Of a stretch of DNA of 64,000 nucleotides, positions 17,702 through 28,065 are shown one piece after another. The notes below the pieces were generated by a model that saw only the letters and a program-made list of their open reading frames with translations, ran no database searches and was not told the DNA's origin. Source of the DNA: JABMRW01 sp964396965 (GTDB lineage: Bacteria; Chloroflexota; Dehalococcoidia; Dehalococcoidales; BS750m-G39); the NCBI GenBank assembly GCA_964396965.1, contig CAYNGD010000001.1, positions 62,001-126,000 on the forward strand, given 5' to 3'. The position numbers and the translations under genes were made by a program. Position 1 is the stretch's first letter; each line of letters starts with the position of its first letter.

Positions 17702-18955
17702 GTGACCTTAGTCGAGAAAATACTGGCCGAGCACAGCAATAACAAAGAGGTCAGCCCTGGCGAGTTCATCAACGTCAGGGTGGACCTGGTCATGGCCAAC
17801 GATATCACCGCCCCCATCGCCATAAAGGAGTTCAAGCGGCTGGGGGTGGAGAGGGTCTTTGACCCCAATAAGGTGGCCATGGTGCCCGACCACTTCGTGC
17901 CCAACAAGGACATCGCCTCCGCCGAGCAGGCCAAGATGATGCGGGAGTTTGCCGACGAGCAGGGTATAATCTACTTCGAGGTGGGCGAGATGGGCATCGA
18001 GCACGTTCTCCTGCCCGAGCGGGGGCTGGTGCTGCCGGGGGAGGTGGTCATCGGGGCCGACTCCCACACCTGCACCTACGGGGCTCTGGGCGCCTTCGCC
18101 ACCGGCATGGGCTCGACCGATATCGCCGCCGCCATGGCTACCGGCGACATCTGGATGAAGGTTCCACCCACCATCAGGTTCATCTACCACGGCAATCCGG
18201 GGGAGTGGGTGGGGGGTAAAGACCTTATCCTCTACACCATCGGCCAGATCGGCGTTGACGGCGCCCTTTATGCAGCCATGGAGTTTACCGGCAAGGCTAT
18301 CGAAGCCCTCTCCATGGACGGGCGGTTCACCATGGCCAACATGGCCATCGAGGCCGGGGCCAAGGCCGGCATCTTCGGTGTGGACAACAAGACCCAGCTT
18401 TATGTAAAATCAAGGGCGGACCGCCCCTACCTGGTCTATGAGCCGGACAGTGACGCCAAATACGCCAAAGTCATCGAGTATGACGTCTCCGGCCTGGAGC
18501 CTCAGGTCGCCCTGCCCCACTCCCCGGCCAACATCAGGCCGGTGAGCCAGGTGGGCAACATCGAAATCAACCAGGCGGTCATCGGCAGTTGCACCAACGG
18601 CCGCATTGAGGATTTACGAACTGCCGCCCAGCTATTGAAAGGCAGAAAAGTGCACCCGGGGGTGCGCTGCATCATCATCCCCGGCTCGCAGCAGGTCTAT
18701 CTCGACGCCCTGGCCGAGGGGATGCTGGGGGTATTTATCCGGGCCGGGGCGGTGGTCAGCACCCCCACCTGCGGCCCCTGCCTGGGCGGGCATATGGGCG
18801 TGCTCGCCGACGGTGAAAAGTGCGTCTCCACCACCAACCGCAACTTCGTCGGCAGGATGGGCAGCACTAAATCAAAGGTCTACCTGGCCAACCCGGCGGT
18901 GGCCGCCGCCAGCGCCATAATGGGCAGAATCGCCAGCCCGGAGGAGATTCGATAG
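17702..18955 (+). CDS. leuC: 3-isopropylmalate dehydratase large subunit (aconitase family)
   Basis: 417 residues from GTG 17702, with GGAGGGAG upstream inside the end of leuA. It binds the 4Fe-4S cluster of the LeuCD isomerase. Signatures: GADSHTCTYGALGAFATG, GSCTNGRIEDL, and PTCGPCLGGHMG, which together hold the three cluster Cys residues. The length fits the archaeal/HacA-like group that pairs with a short LeuD. In this block LeuCD probably also serves the citramalate route to isoleucine. Unusually, its partner leuD is 1.3 kb away because a nuclease-like gene intervenes. Confidence 0.96.
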   Translation: MTLVEKILAEHSNNKEVSPGEFINVRVDLVMANDITAPIAIKEFKRLGVERVFDPNKVAMVPDHFVPNKDIASAEQAKMMREFADEQGIIYFEVGEMGIEHVLLPERGLVLPGEVVIGADSHTCTYGALGAFATGMGSTDIAAAMATGDIWMKVPPTIRFIYHGNPGEWVGGKDLILYTIGQIGVDGALYAAMEFTGKAIEALSMDGRFTMANMAIEAGAKAGIFGVDNKTQLYVKSRADRPYLVYEPDSDAKYAKVIEYDVSGLEPQVALPHSPANIRPVSQVGNIEINQAVIGSCTNGRIEDLRTAAQLLKGRKVHPGVRCIIIPGSQQVYLDALAEGMLGVFIRAGAVVSTPTCGPCLGGHMGVLADGEKCVSTTNRNFVGRMGSTKSKVYLANPAVAAASAIMGRIASPEEIR

Positions 18956-18997
18956 GGTGAAGGGGTGTTGAGAAGTCGTTGATGGAGGGGTGATGCT

Positions 18998-20203
18998 ATG
19001 GGATGGCTTATCTTCATTGGCATCATACTTGCCATTTGGTTTATCACTTGGCTTAGTAATAGGTTATCTAACCTGCGGAAGATGGCCAAGAAGTATGTTG
19101 AGTGGAAACCAAAATTAGACAATTTAGACAACTATAACAGGGAATTGGAATTAAAAGAGTCTCAATTAAAGGAGCAGGAAGTAGCTATTGATACGCTAGT
19201 CAAAGAAAAAACTCAAGGCTTCCCTTGGTTAGTGAAAGTATACGACGACTATTTTTCTTTGCAGGATGGTAAGTTGGCAAATGCGCTCATAATCAAACCA
19301 CATCCAGCACTAAGAGCGTCTGAGACTGTGAGACAAATTAGTAAGGAACGCCGTGAAGCTGAGAAGGCGGCGAGGTTAGCTAATTACATCCTAGATTACT
19401 GTCGTTATCTGGCTCCTTGGTTAGATGAATATATAGGCTTGGAAACTGAGGAGTTAGATGAAATCGTAAAAGAGATACATTCAGCGTGGGAGAAAAAAGA
19501 GAAAGAGTTTGACGAGGAAGTAAGGCGACATTACGGGCCTAAATATGAAGGACTTACGCCAACCGAGAAATTGCAGAAAAAACTAGACTGGTATTGGGGA
19601 AAGCCTAACAAATCCAATTGGCAAATAGGAAGGGATTACGAAAGATATATCGGGTACTTATATGAGATAAAAGGCTGGAATGTTTACTACCATGGTAAGA
19701 AAGGATTTGAAGACTTGGGACGGGACTTGATTTGCAAAAAAGCTAATGCTGTAGAGATAATCCAGTGTAAGCGCTGGGCGCAAGAGAAAATAATCCATGA
19801 AAAGCACATCTATTATTTATTTGGCACTACGGTTGAATATTTTATTGAAAACTTCGGAGGCGAGGATTTACAATTAGCCCTATTTCCTAGCCTTGTTCGA
19901 AAAAGAAATGTAATCCCTAAGTTGGTTACCACGATTGATGTTTCCCCGAAAGCTGAACAAGTAGCGGAAGTGCTTGGGGTGGTAATAGAAAAAGTACCAT
20001 CGGAGCCATATCCCTCGGTAAAATGCAATGTAGCCAGAAGGACAGGTGAGAAAATCTTTCACCTTCCTTTCGACCAGCAATATGATACGATATTGATTGA
20101 AGAAGAAAGACTAGAGTGTTACGTTGAAACCGTGGCGGAGGGAGAAGCTTTAGGATTTCGGCATGCTTACCGATGGAAGGGTGAGGTTGAAAAGGGCAAT
20201 TAA
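18998..20203 (+). CDS. membrane-anchored Mrr-type restriction endonuclease-like protein with sunset-like C-terminal domain
   Basis: 401 residues, start ATG 18998 with GGAGGGG upstream. Residues 4-19 are one transmembrane helix, about 22-70 a likely coiled coil, and about 208-290 an Mrr-type PD-(D/E)xK domain: IGRDYERYIGYLYEIKGW, then D243 in FEDLGRDLI and Q256-x-K258 in IIQCKRW, so the catalytic set looks intact. The C-terminus (about 340-395, VKCNVARRTGEKIFHLP then AEGEALGFRHAYR) resembles the sunset domain. The gene is visibly more AT-rich than leuC and leuD and splits that pair, which suggests a later insertion. Target and role are unknown; defence against foreign DNA or DNA processing at the membrane are possibilities. 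Confidence 0.85.
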   Translation: MGWLIFIGIILAIWFITWLSNRLSNLRKMAKKYVEWKPKLDNLDNYNRELELKESQLKEQEVAIDTLVKEKTQGFPWLVKVYDDYFSLQDGKLANALIIKPHPALRASETVRQISKERREAEKAARLANYILDYCRYLAPWLDEYIGLETEELDEIVKEIHSAWEKKEKEFDEEVRRHYGPKYEGLTPTEKLQKKLDWYWGKPNKSNWQIGRDYERYIGYLYEIKGWNVYYHGKKGFEDLGRDLICKKANAVEIIQCKRWAQEKIIHEKHIYYLFGTTVEYFIENFGGEDLQLALFPSLVRKRNVIPKLVTTIDVSPKAEQVAEVLGVVIEKVPSEPYPSVKCNVARRTGEKIFHLPFDQQYDTILIEEERLECYVETVAEGEALGFRHAYRWKGEVEKGN

Positions 20204-20286
20204 ACACGGGTGGGGAAAAGGGCTTTAGCCCTACAATAAGGGCGGCGGGTGGGAAAAGATATAAAATGGGTGGAGGGGTTCTATAA

Positions 20287-20787
20287 ATGCTAAAAGGCAA
20301 AGTGCATAAATACGGGGCAAACGTAGATACCGATGCTATCATACCGGCGCGCTACCTGAATATTTCCGACCCGGCGGAGCTGGCCAAACACTGCATGGAG
20401 GATATCGACCCGGACTTCGTTAAAAGAGTCAAGCCGGGGGACATAATGATGGCCACCACCAACTTCGGCTGCGGCTCGTCGCGGGAGCACGCCCCCATAG
20501 CTATCAAGGCGGCGGGGATTTCCTGTATAATAGCCAAGAGCTTCGCCCGCATCTTCTTCCGCAACGCCATAAACATCGGCCTGCCCCTGCTGGAGTGCGA
20601 CCAGGCGGTGGATGAGACCGGGGCCGGCGATACCCTCGAGGTTGACCTGTCCAATGGAAAGATAAAGAACCTAACCCGCGGCAGCGAGTTCGAGGCTAAA
20701 GCCTACCCCGATTTCATGGCCGAGCTTACCGCCGCCGGCGGTCTGGTTGAGTACACCAAAAAGAGACTAGAAAGCAGGAGAGTCTAG
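20287..20787 (+). CDS. leuD: 3-isopropylmalate dehydratase small subunit
   Basis: 166 residues, start ATG 20287, GGAGGGG about seven bases upstream. It forms the swivel subunit of LeuCD. Family landmarks are KYGANVDTDAIIPARYL at the N-terminus, TNFGCGSSREHAPIA (substrate phosphate/carboxylate loop) and KSFARIFFRNAINIGLPLLE. The short form matches the LeuC type upstream. The stop codon abuts the leuB start. The 83-bp gap before it holds a small GGGCT/AGCCC hairpin but no gene. Confidence 0.96.
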   Translation: MLKGKVHKYGANVDTDAIIPARYLNISDPAELAKHCMEDIDPDFVKRVKPGDIMMATTNFGCGSSREHAPIAIKAAGISCIIAKSFARIFFRNAINIGLPLLECDQAVDETGAGDTLEVDLSNGKIKNLTRGSEFEAKAYPDFMAELTAAGGLVEYTKKRLESRRV

Positions 20788-21882
20788 ATGCAATTTGAAC
20801 TGGCGGTCTTACCCGGAGACGGCGTCGGCCCCGAGGTTACCACCGAGGGCATTAAAGTTTTGGAGGCAGCAGGCAAAAGGTCCGGACACAGCTTTAAGCT
20901 GCACTACGGGCTGGTGGGCGGTGTCGCCATTGACAAGGAGGGTACCGCCCTATCAGAGGAAACCCTGAAGATATGCCAACAGGCCGATGCGGTGCTGCTG
21001 GGGGCGGTGGGCGGCCCCAAGTGGGACGACCCTCTGGCCAAGGTACACCCCGAAGACGGGCTGCTCGCCCTGCGCAAGGGGCTGGGGCTCTTCGCCAACC
21101 TGCGCCCGGTCAGGGTCTCGCCGGTATTGACCGACTCCACCAACCTCAAGCCGGAGGTCATCCGGGGGGTGGACTTCGTCTTTGTCCGTGAGCTTACCGG
21201 CGGCCTCTACTTCGCCCGCCCCAAACGGCGCTGGCGGACATCGAGGGGGAGGCGGGCTACAGATTCCATGACCTACTCCGAGCAGGAGATTGAGCGCATC
21301 GTCCGGGTGGGTTTTGAGCTGGCCAGGAGCCGACGCCAGAAGCTGACCTCGGTGGACAAGGCCAACGTGCTGGAGGCCTCCCGCCTCTGGCGGCAGGTGA
21401 CCATGGAGGTCGCCACCCAGTACCCCGAGGTGGAGCTGGACCATATGCTGGTTGACGCCTGCTCCATGCGGCTCATCCAGAACCCGGGCTATTTCGACGT
21501 GCTGGTCACCGAGAACATGTTCGGCGACATCCTCACCGACGAGGCCTCGATGCTGGCCGGCTCGATGGGGATGCTGCCCTCAGCCAGCCTGGCCGGGGTG
21601 CCCCGGGAGGGGGTCAATATCTTCGGCATGTACGAGCCAATCCACGGCAGCGCCCCCCGCCTCGCCGGGCTGGATATGGCTAACCCCATCGCCATTATCT
21701 TAAGCGTGGCCATGATGCTGCGCTACTCCTTCGGCCTGGTCGAAGCGGCGCAGGCGGTCGAGAGGGCGGTTGAAGAGGTGCTGAACCAGGGCTACCGCAC
21801 CTATGATATAATGAGCCAAGGCAAGACCAAAGTGGGGACGAGGCAGATGGGTGACTTAATCACCGGGAAGGTGGCAGGCTAG
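20788..21882 (+). CDS. leuB: 3-isopropylmalate dehydrogenase
   Basis: 364 residues, start ATG 20788 directly after the leuD stop, with AGGAG in the end of leuD. It performs NAD-dependent oxidative decarboxylation of 3-isopropylmalate, and probably of methylmalate in the citramalate pathway. Motifs: LPGDGVGPEV, GAVGGPKWD, FVRELTGGLYFARPKRRW, DKANVLEASRLWR, and FGDILTDEASMLAGSMGMLPSA. The segment RPKRRWRTSRGRRATDSM looks odd at first sight but is in frame and fits family variation. leuB precedes cimA by three bases. Confidence 0.96.
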   Translation: MQFELAVLPGDGVGPEVTTEGIKVLEAAGKRSGHSFKLHYGLVGGVAIDKEGTALSEETLKICQQADAVLLGAVGGPKWDDPLAKVHPEDGLLALRKGLGLFANLRPVRVSPVLTDSTNLKPEVIRGVDFVFVRELTGGLYFARPKRRWRTSRGRRATDSMTYSEQEIERIVRVGFELARSRRQKLTSVDKANVLEASRLWRQVTMEVATQYPEVELDHMLVDACSMRLIQNPGYFDVLVTENMFGDILTDEASMLAGSMGMLPSASLAGVPREGVNIFGMYEPIHGSAPRLAGLDMANPIAIILSVAMMLRYSFGLVEAAQAVERAVEEVLNQGYRTYDIMSQGKTKVGTRQMGDLITGKVAG

Positions 21883-21885
21883 AAA

Positions 21886-23469
<1,584 letters not shown>

Positions 23470-23484
<15 letters not shown>

Positions 23485-24375
23485 CCAGGGGGCAACGCTG
23501 AGGTATTTCCAGCCGGCATCGGCCAGAATGGCCACGATATTGCCCCTACCCATCCCGGCGGCGGTCTCTACCGCCTGACAGACCACCGCCCCGGAGGACA
23601 GGCCGGCGAAAATGCCCTCTTTCTCCAGAAGCTGCCTGGTCGCCGCCTCCGCCTGCTGGCTGGTGACAGAGGTCTTTTCAGTAAGCAGCGAGGGATCCCA
23701 GAAAGGCGGCAGCTCCTCCCCCAGGCACTTCAAGCCTTGGATGCTATCGCCGATGGGCGGCTCAACGCCGAACACCCTGACATCGGGGTATCTCTCCCTG
23801 AGGCGGCGGGCGACACCCATCAGCGTGCCGCCGGTGCCGATGCCGCAGACTAGAACGTCAATCTTATCGTAGGGGAAATCGTTTAATATCTCGACGGCGG
23901 TGGTCTCGTAGTGGGCCAGCGGGTTGGCCGGATTGGAGAACTGGTCGGGCATGAAATACTTTTTGTCCTTGGCCATCATCTCCCGTGCGGTGGCAATGGC
24001 CTTGGGCATGCCGAAAGCCCCGTCGGTCAGGATAAGCTTGGCGCCGAAGATTTTGAGCAGCTGCCGCCTCTCCTGGCTCATGCTATCGGGCATAACAATG
24101 GTCACCTTATAGCCCTTCTGCCGCCCCAGCCAGGCCAGGGCGATGCCGGTATTGCCACTGGTGGCCTCCAGTATGGTCTTATCCCTGGTCAGCTCTCCGC
24201 TTCGCTCCGCCCGCTCTATCATGTATTTAGCCACCCGGTCCTTCATGCTGGCACTCCCCCCCAGGTTCTGCCCCTCCAGCTTGGCCAGGATTCTCACCGT
24301 CTTATTGGGGGTCACCTGGCTCAGCTCAACCAGCGGTGTGTGCCCCAGGGCCTCAATAACATTTTTAAAATACAT
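23470..24375 (-). CDS. cysteine synthase / PLP-dependent beta-replacing enzyme (CysK/CysM type)
   Basis: 301 residues. It makes cysteine from O-acetylserine (or O-phosphoserine) and sulfide. The PLP lysine is in GGSASMKDRVAKY, the substrate loop is EATSGNTGIALAW, and the PLP phosphate loop is CGIGTGGTLMGVARRLRE. The C-terminal FAGLSSGAVV is typical. The sequence is closer to CysM or O-phosphoserine-using enzymes than to CysK, but this cannot be settled by eye. The 3' end overlaps cimA by 15 bp in convergent orientation. It is four bases downstream of rtcB and probably in the same transcript as archease, the FAD enzyme and rtcB. Confidence 0.93.
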
Positions 24376-24379
24376 TTCT

Positions 24380-25840
24380 CTATCCTTTAACTACACCGAT
24401 TGGCCTTGACCTCGCTACCTTGAGCGAGATACCGGCCTTATCAGTTATGTCAACCACTTCACTCACGTCTTTATAGGCTTCGGAGGCCTCCTCGGCCAGC
24501 GAAGACAGGCTGCCCGCCCTGACCGTAATTCCCCTCTCGGCCAGCCCCCGGGCGACATCGGCGCCGCGCAGGCTGCGCTTGGCCGCCGCCCGGCTCTGCA
24601 CCCGTCCGGCGCCGTGGCAGGTGGAGCCGAAGGTCTCCCTCATCGCCCCCTCGGTGCCCAGGGCAACAAAAGAATAGCGCCCCATATCGCCGGGGATGAG
24701 CACCGGCTGGCCGATGCCCCGGTAGATTTCGGGGACAGCGGGGTGCCCCGCCGGGAAGGCCCGGGTCGCCCCCTTACGGTGGACGCAGAGCTTCTCCCTC
24801 TTACCGTTCACAGTATATTCCTCAATCTTGGCGATGTTATGGCAGACATCGTAGATCTGCCTCATGCCCAGCTCTTCCTGGCTTTTGCCGAAGACCTTGC
24901 TGAAAGATTCCCTGGCCCAGTGCAGGATGAACTGCCGGTTGGCCCAGGCGTAGTTGGCGGCACAGGCCATCGCCGCCAGGTAGTCCCGCCCCTCGGCGGA
25001 GTCTATCGGGGCACAGGCGAGCTGGCGGTCGGGCAGGCTGATGCCGTAGCTCTTCACCGCCTCCTCCAGCAGGGCCACGTAGTCGGTGCATACCTGGTGG
25101 CCGAAGCCACGCGAGCCGGTGTGTATCAGCAGCAGCACCTGCCCCAGCGCCTCGATGCCCATCACTTTAGCAGCCTCAGCATTATAGAGCTCGTCAACCA
25201 CCCCCACCTCCAGGAAGTGGTTGCCCGAGCCCAGTGTCCCCAGCTGGGGGATGCCCCGCTTCCTGGCCTTAGCGCCGACCCGGTCCGGGTCAGCCCCCTT
25301 CATAGTGCCTGACTCCTCGGTAACGATGCTGTCCTCAGGCAGGCCGTAGCCCTTCTCTATCGCCCAGCGGCTCCCGTTTACCATGACCTCCTCCAGCTCC
25401 TTCTCCCTGACCCTAATCTTGCCCTCCGAGCCCAGACCTGAGGGAATATCAATAAAGAGTTGATTTACCAGCTCTTCGATTTTGGGCCTGACCTCTTCCT
25501 CGGTAAGATTGGTCCGCACCAGCCTGACGCCGCAGTTAATATCGAAGCCGACCCCGCCCGGCGACACCACCCCGTCCCTCAACCTGGTGGCCGCCACCCC
25601 ACCGATAGGGAAGCCGTAGCCCCAGTGGATATCGGGCATGGCCAGCGAGTAGCCGACGATACCCGGGAGAAAGGCCACGTTGGCTACCTGCTCGAAGGCG
25701 TGCTCCTCCCAGATATGCTCCAGCATGGACCGGCTGGCGAAGATGAGGCCGGGCACCGCCATACCGGTCTTATAGCTGACCGGTATCTCCCAGCGGTAGT
25801 CGTCTATCTTCTTTACTATTTCCTTCCAGGGTGATGCCAT
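24380..25840 (-). CDS. rtcB: RtcB-type RNA 3'-phosphate/5'-OH ligase
   Basis: 486 residues from ATG 25840, with GGGAGG upstream; the frame extends further 5' but that part overlaps the next gene and has no family character. RtcB joins RNA 2',3'-cyclic phosphate and 5'-OH ends using GTP and Mn. Seen are DIHWGYGFPIGGVAA, the metal Cys in GGVGFDINCGVRLVRT, GTLGSGNHFLEVG, IHTGSRGFGHQV, and the guanylated-His region STCHGAGRVQSRAAAKR. Length is standard. Archease, its activating partner, is two genes upstream in the same operon. Confidence 0.96.
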   Translation of the reverse strand: MASPWKEIVKKIDDYRWEIPVSYKTGMAVPGLIFASRSMLEHIWEEHAFEQVANVAFLPGIVGYSLAMPDIHWGYGFPIGGVAATRLRDGVVSPGGVGFDINCGVRLVRTNLTEEEVRPKIEELVNQLFIDIPSGLGSEGKIRVREKELEEVMVNGSRWAIEKGYGLPEDSIVTEESGTMKGADPDRVGAKARKRGIPQLGTLGSGNHFLEVGVVDELYNAEAAKVMGIEALGQVLLLIHTGSRGFGHQVCTDYVALLEEAVKSYGISLPDRQLACAPIDSAEGRDYLAAMACAANYAWANRQFILHWARESFSKVFGKSQEELGMRQIYDVCHNIAKIEEYTVNGKREKLCVHRKGATRAFPAGHPAVPEIYRGIGQPVLIPGDMGRYSFVALGTEGAMRETFGSTCHGAGRVQSRAAAKRSLRGADVARGLAERGITVRAGSLSSLAEEASEAYKDVSEVVDITDKAGISLKVARSRPIGVVKG

Positions 25841-25875
25841 TACCAGCTCAACCTCCCAAATCCTTAAAGCCAATA

Positions 25876-27375
25876 TCAGGGAACGGTGGTAACAAAAGGC
25901 CTTTTGTCCCTCCGGCAGATAATTTGAGCTACATGGCGCCCGGTGATGGCGCCGGTGGGCAGCCCACCACCCGGCTGAATCCACTGCCCCACCATATAGA
26001 ACGAGTCCAGACCGGGCAGGGTCTTGCTCATACGGAGCATGGCCGTCTTGGGGGTGGGCAGCCACCCCTCAAAGCTCCCCTGCCAGTTGCCGGTATATTG
26101 CTTAAATGTGACCGGGGTGGCCACATCGGTCATCTCCACCTGAGAGGCCAGGCCGGGAAAGCGCCTGTCCAGCACCCCTATCACCATTTCGGCCAGCCCT
26201 TCCTTCTCGGCCTGATAGGCCTTGATGTCCTTACTCAGTGACTCCCAGTAGGGGTAGTGGGACGGAAACATTACGGTAATGGCCGTCCTTCCTTCCGGGG
26301 CGAGGGTGGGGTCAAAGTTATGGATGCGCACCAGCACCCAGTTTTGCTCCTCGCCGCCCACCGTCACCGGCTTCTCAAGCTGGAGTAACAAGCCGGTAGC
26401 CATCCTGGGAAAATCGGCGAAGGAGCGCTTTACCCCCAGCCCTATAAAAACCAGCGGCTCAAAGATGGGCATTTCCTGGTAGTAGCCGCGGATGGTATCA
26501 TTAACATATTTGCCCCCAAGCATCTCGAAGATGGTGGCATGGCCATCCGCCGCCGAAATCACGTAGTCAGCCCGGTGCTCGCTCCCGTCCGCCAGCTCTA
26601 TGCCCACGGCGCGGTCATTCTCGACCACTATCCTGCTCACCGGCGACTTATAGTGTACCGTGCCGCCGAGGTAGAGATAGCGCTTTTCAATGGCCCGGGC
26701 AAACATAAGCGAACCGCCGATGGGATAGCCCTGTGTTTTCTTATGAAAGCCAGCCATGGTTATCGGCAATGCCATCGCGCTTATTTCAGGCGGCATGAAG
26801 TGCCCCCAGGCATCACGCAGCAGCGGGTTCTGGAATCGGCCGGCGAACTCGGCCATGGTCATGCGCCCCCACTTCCTGAACTCGCCAAAGAAGGGGAGCA
26901 TCCTGCTCATCATTTTCATCCCGTCCAGAAAATTAGATAGCTCCGGCGCTTTACCCGGAGACATATCAAATTTAGTAAAGTGGCGCATCGTCCGGGTGGT
27001 CTCTTTTATCACCACCGCATCCTCGGGGGCCGCCTCCAGCAGGTGCTGCTCCAGCCGGTCAATATCGGAGTAAATATCAATAACTTTGCCGTCAGCACTC
27101 TCGGCACGATAGAACTGGTCAAGGTTTATTATCTCCTGTCCCGGCAGGGCACCGAGCTCCTGCCAGATGTGATAGAAGCCAGAACCCGGCGCCGAGCCTA
27201 CCAGCCAGTGGATGCAGAGGTCTATAGTGTATTGCTGGTGCTGCCAGGAGGTGCAGAGCCCGCCCGGTTTATCGTGCATCTCAAATATCTGGGTACTGTA
27301 GCCGTTCATCTGGCCGTAGCACCCGGCGGAGAGCCCGGCGATTCCAGCGCCAATGATAGCTATTGACTTCCCCAT
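25876..27375 (-). CDS. FAD-dependent oxidoreductase of the phytoene desaturase/CrtI-like family
   Basis: 499 residues from ATG 27375 (GGTGAGG upstream; the GTG at 27387 is a weaker start overlapping the archease end). The FAD-binding fold is clear: IAIIGAGIAGLSAGCYGQ, then FEMHDKPGGLCTSW. The C-terminal FAD segment reads GQWIQPGGGLPTGAITGRHVAQ. The middle lacks the long hydrophobic tract of true carotenoid desaturases. The family includes carotenoid, retinol and uncharacterised polar-lipid enzymes, so the substrate is unknown. It lies between archease and rtcB with gaps of 12 and 35 bp, an unusual position for a desaturase-like enzyme. Confidence 0.88.
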   Translation of the reverse strand: MGKSIAIIGAGIAGLSAGCYGQMNGYSTQIFEMHDKPGGLCTSWQHQQYTIDLCIHWLVGSAPGSGFYHIWQELGALPGQEIINLDQFYRAESADGKVIDIYSDIDRLEQHLLEAAPEDAVVIKETTRTMRHFTKFDMSPGKAPELSNFLDGMKMMSRMLPFFGEFRKWGRMTMAEFAGRFQNPLLRDAWGHFMPPEISAMALPITMAGFHKKTQGYPIGGSLMFARAIEKRYLYLGGTVHYKSPVSRIVVENDRAVGIELADGSEHRADYVISAADGHATIFEMLGGKYVNDTIRGYYQEMPIFEPLVFIGLGVKRSFADFPRMATGLLLQLEKPVTVGGEEQNWVLVRIHNFDPTLAPEGRTAITVMFPSHYPYWESLSKDIKAYQAEKEGLAEMVIGVLDRRFPGLASQVEMTDVATPVTFKQYTGNWQGSFEGWLPTPKTAMLRMSKTLPGLDSFYMVGQWIQPGGGLPTGAITGRHVAQIICRRDKRPFVTTVP

Positions 27376-27387
27376 CTTGAACCTCAC

Positions 27388-27810
27388 CTAGATATCGAAT
27401 ACCACCTGAACCCGGTAGCCGTCATTCTTGTCAACCTTGAGCATATGGTAGGTGGCCGCTTTGACCCCTATTTTCAGCCTGTGCCTTGAGACGTCCGCCT
27501 TTTCCCCGTAGCCCCTGGCTTCAAGGTGGCTATTATCAAGCTGGCTAATCTCAAAGCGCTTGAAGAGAATGCCCTCGGTGTCAAAGCGGTAGACCAGCTC
27601 GTTAAGCCAAGCCACCAGCAGGCTCTCTATATCACCGGCCTCTACCTCTATATCCCGATGGGTGACCTCCTTCACATCATCAAGCTCGGTTATCAGGCTG
27701 AAGAGGGCCCGGGCGGCATTGGCGAAGGCCTGCTTCAGGTCAGCCCCGTAGGCGATAATACCGACATCGGCGGTATGGTCTAGAATCTCAAAGTCCTTCG
27801 TCATCAGCAT
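27388..27810 (-). CDS. archease (RtcB activator)
   Basis: 140 residues from ATG 27810 (138 if ATG 27804 is used; neither has a strong ribosome site). Family landmarks are FEILDHTADVGIIAYG at the N-terminus with the metal-binding Asp, ARALFSLIT, the ESLLVAWLNELVYRFD helix, and the C-terminal VKAATYHMLKVDKNDGYRVQVVFDI. Archease speeds RtcB guanylation and turnover. It is the first gene of the archease / FAD enzyme / rtcB / cysteine synthase operon. The 255 bp upstream contain only repeats and the divergent promoter. Confidence 0.94.
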   Translation of the reverse strand: MLMTKDFEILDHTADVGIIAYGADLKQAFANAARALFSLITELDDVKEVTHRDIEVEAGDIESLLVAWLNELVYRFDTEGILFKRFEISQLDNSHLEARGYGEKADVSRHRLKIGVKAATYHMLKVDKNDGYRVQVVFDI

Positions 27811-27887
27811 CAGCTTTTTGAGAAGTAAATTATATCACAATCATTCACTTCTATAAATATAAACTCTTTATTTTACCTAGCAAACTA

Positions 27888-27958
27888 TCCCCCTAACCCC
27901 CTTCCCTTACAAGGGAAGGGGGGAGTGATTTTTTAAGAGAGGCTCTGCCTCTCTTCTA
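27888..27958. repeat. double-hairpin intergenic repeat, copy 2 (inverted relative to copy 1)
   Basis: CCCCCTTCCCTT (27897-27908) pairs with AAGGGAAGGGGG (27911-27922), and AAGAGAGGC (27935-27943) pairs with GCCTCTCTT (27947-27955). Read on the minus strand the order, spacing and flanks match 15940-16010. The first-hairpin stem differs in sequence while keeping pairing, which suggests selection on structure. Confidence 0.7.
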
Positions 27959-28024
27959 CACTCTTATATGGAGTTTAAGAGGTAAAATCTTTTGGGCGGG
28001 TGGGTATGGGAAGAAAAACGCACT

Positions 28025-28053
28025 TTGAGGCATTGACCGCTATCTAGTATAAT
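28025..28053 (+). promoter_or_regulatory. promoter of the 28066-30944 gene group
   Basis: TTGAGG (28025-28030) and a perfect TATAAT (28048-28053) are 17 bp apart. The ATG at 28066 is 12 bp after the -10 box, so the predicted transcript has a leader of about six bases and is effectively leaderless. Confidence 0.75.
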
Positions 28054-28065
28054 ATAGGTAGCACT

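Noticed and set aside
21200..21290. Possible double frameshift in leuB (Arg-rich segment)
   Set aside because: The frame is continuous and conserved motifs flank it at normal spacing; the Arg-rich stretch is compatible with the family.
24614..25312. 232-codon plus-strand frame opposite rtcB
   Set aside because: RtcB motifs are intact on the minus strand; this frame has no recognisable domain.
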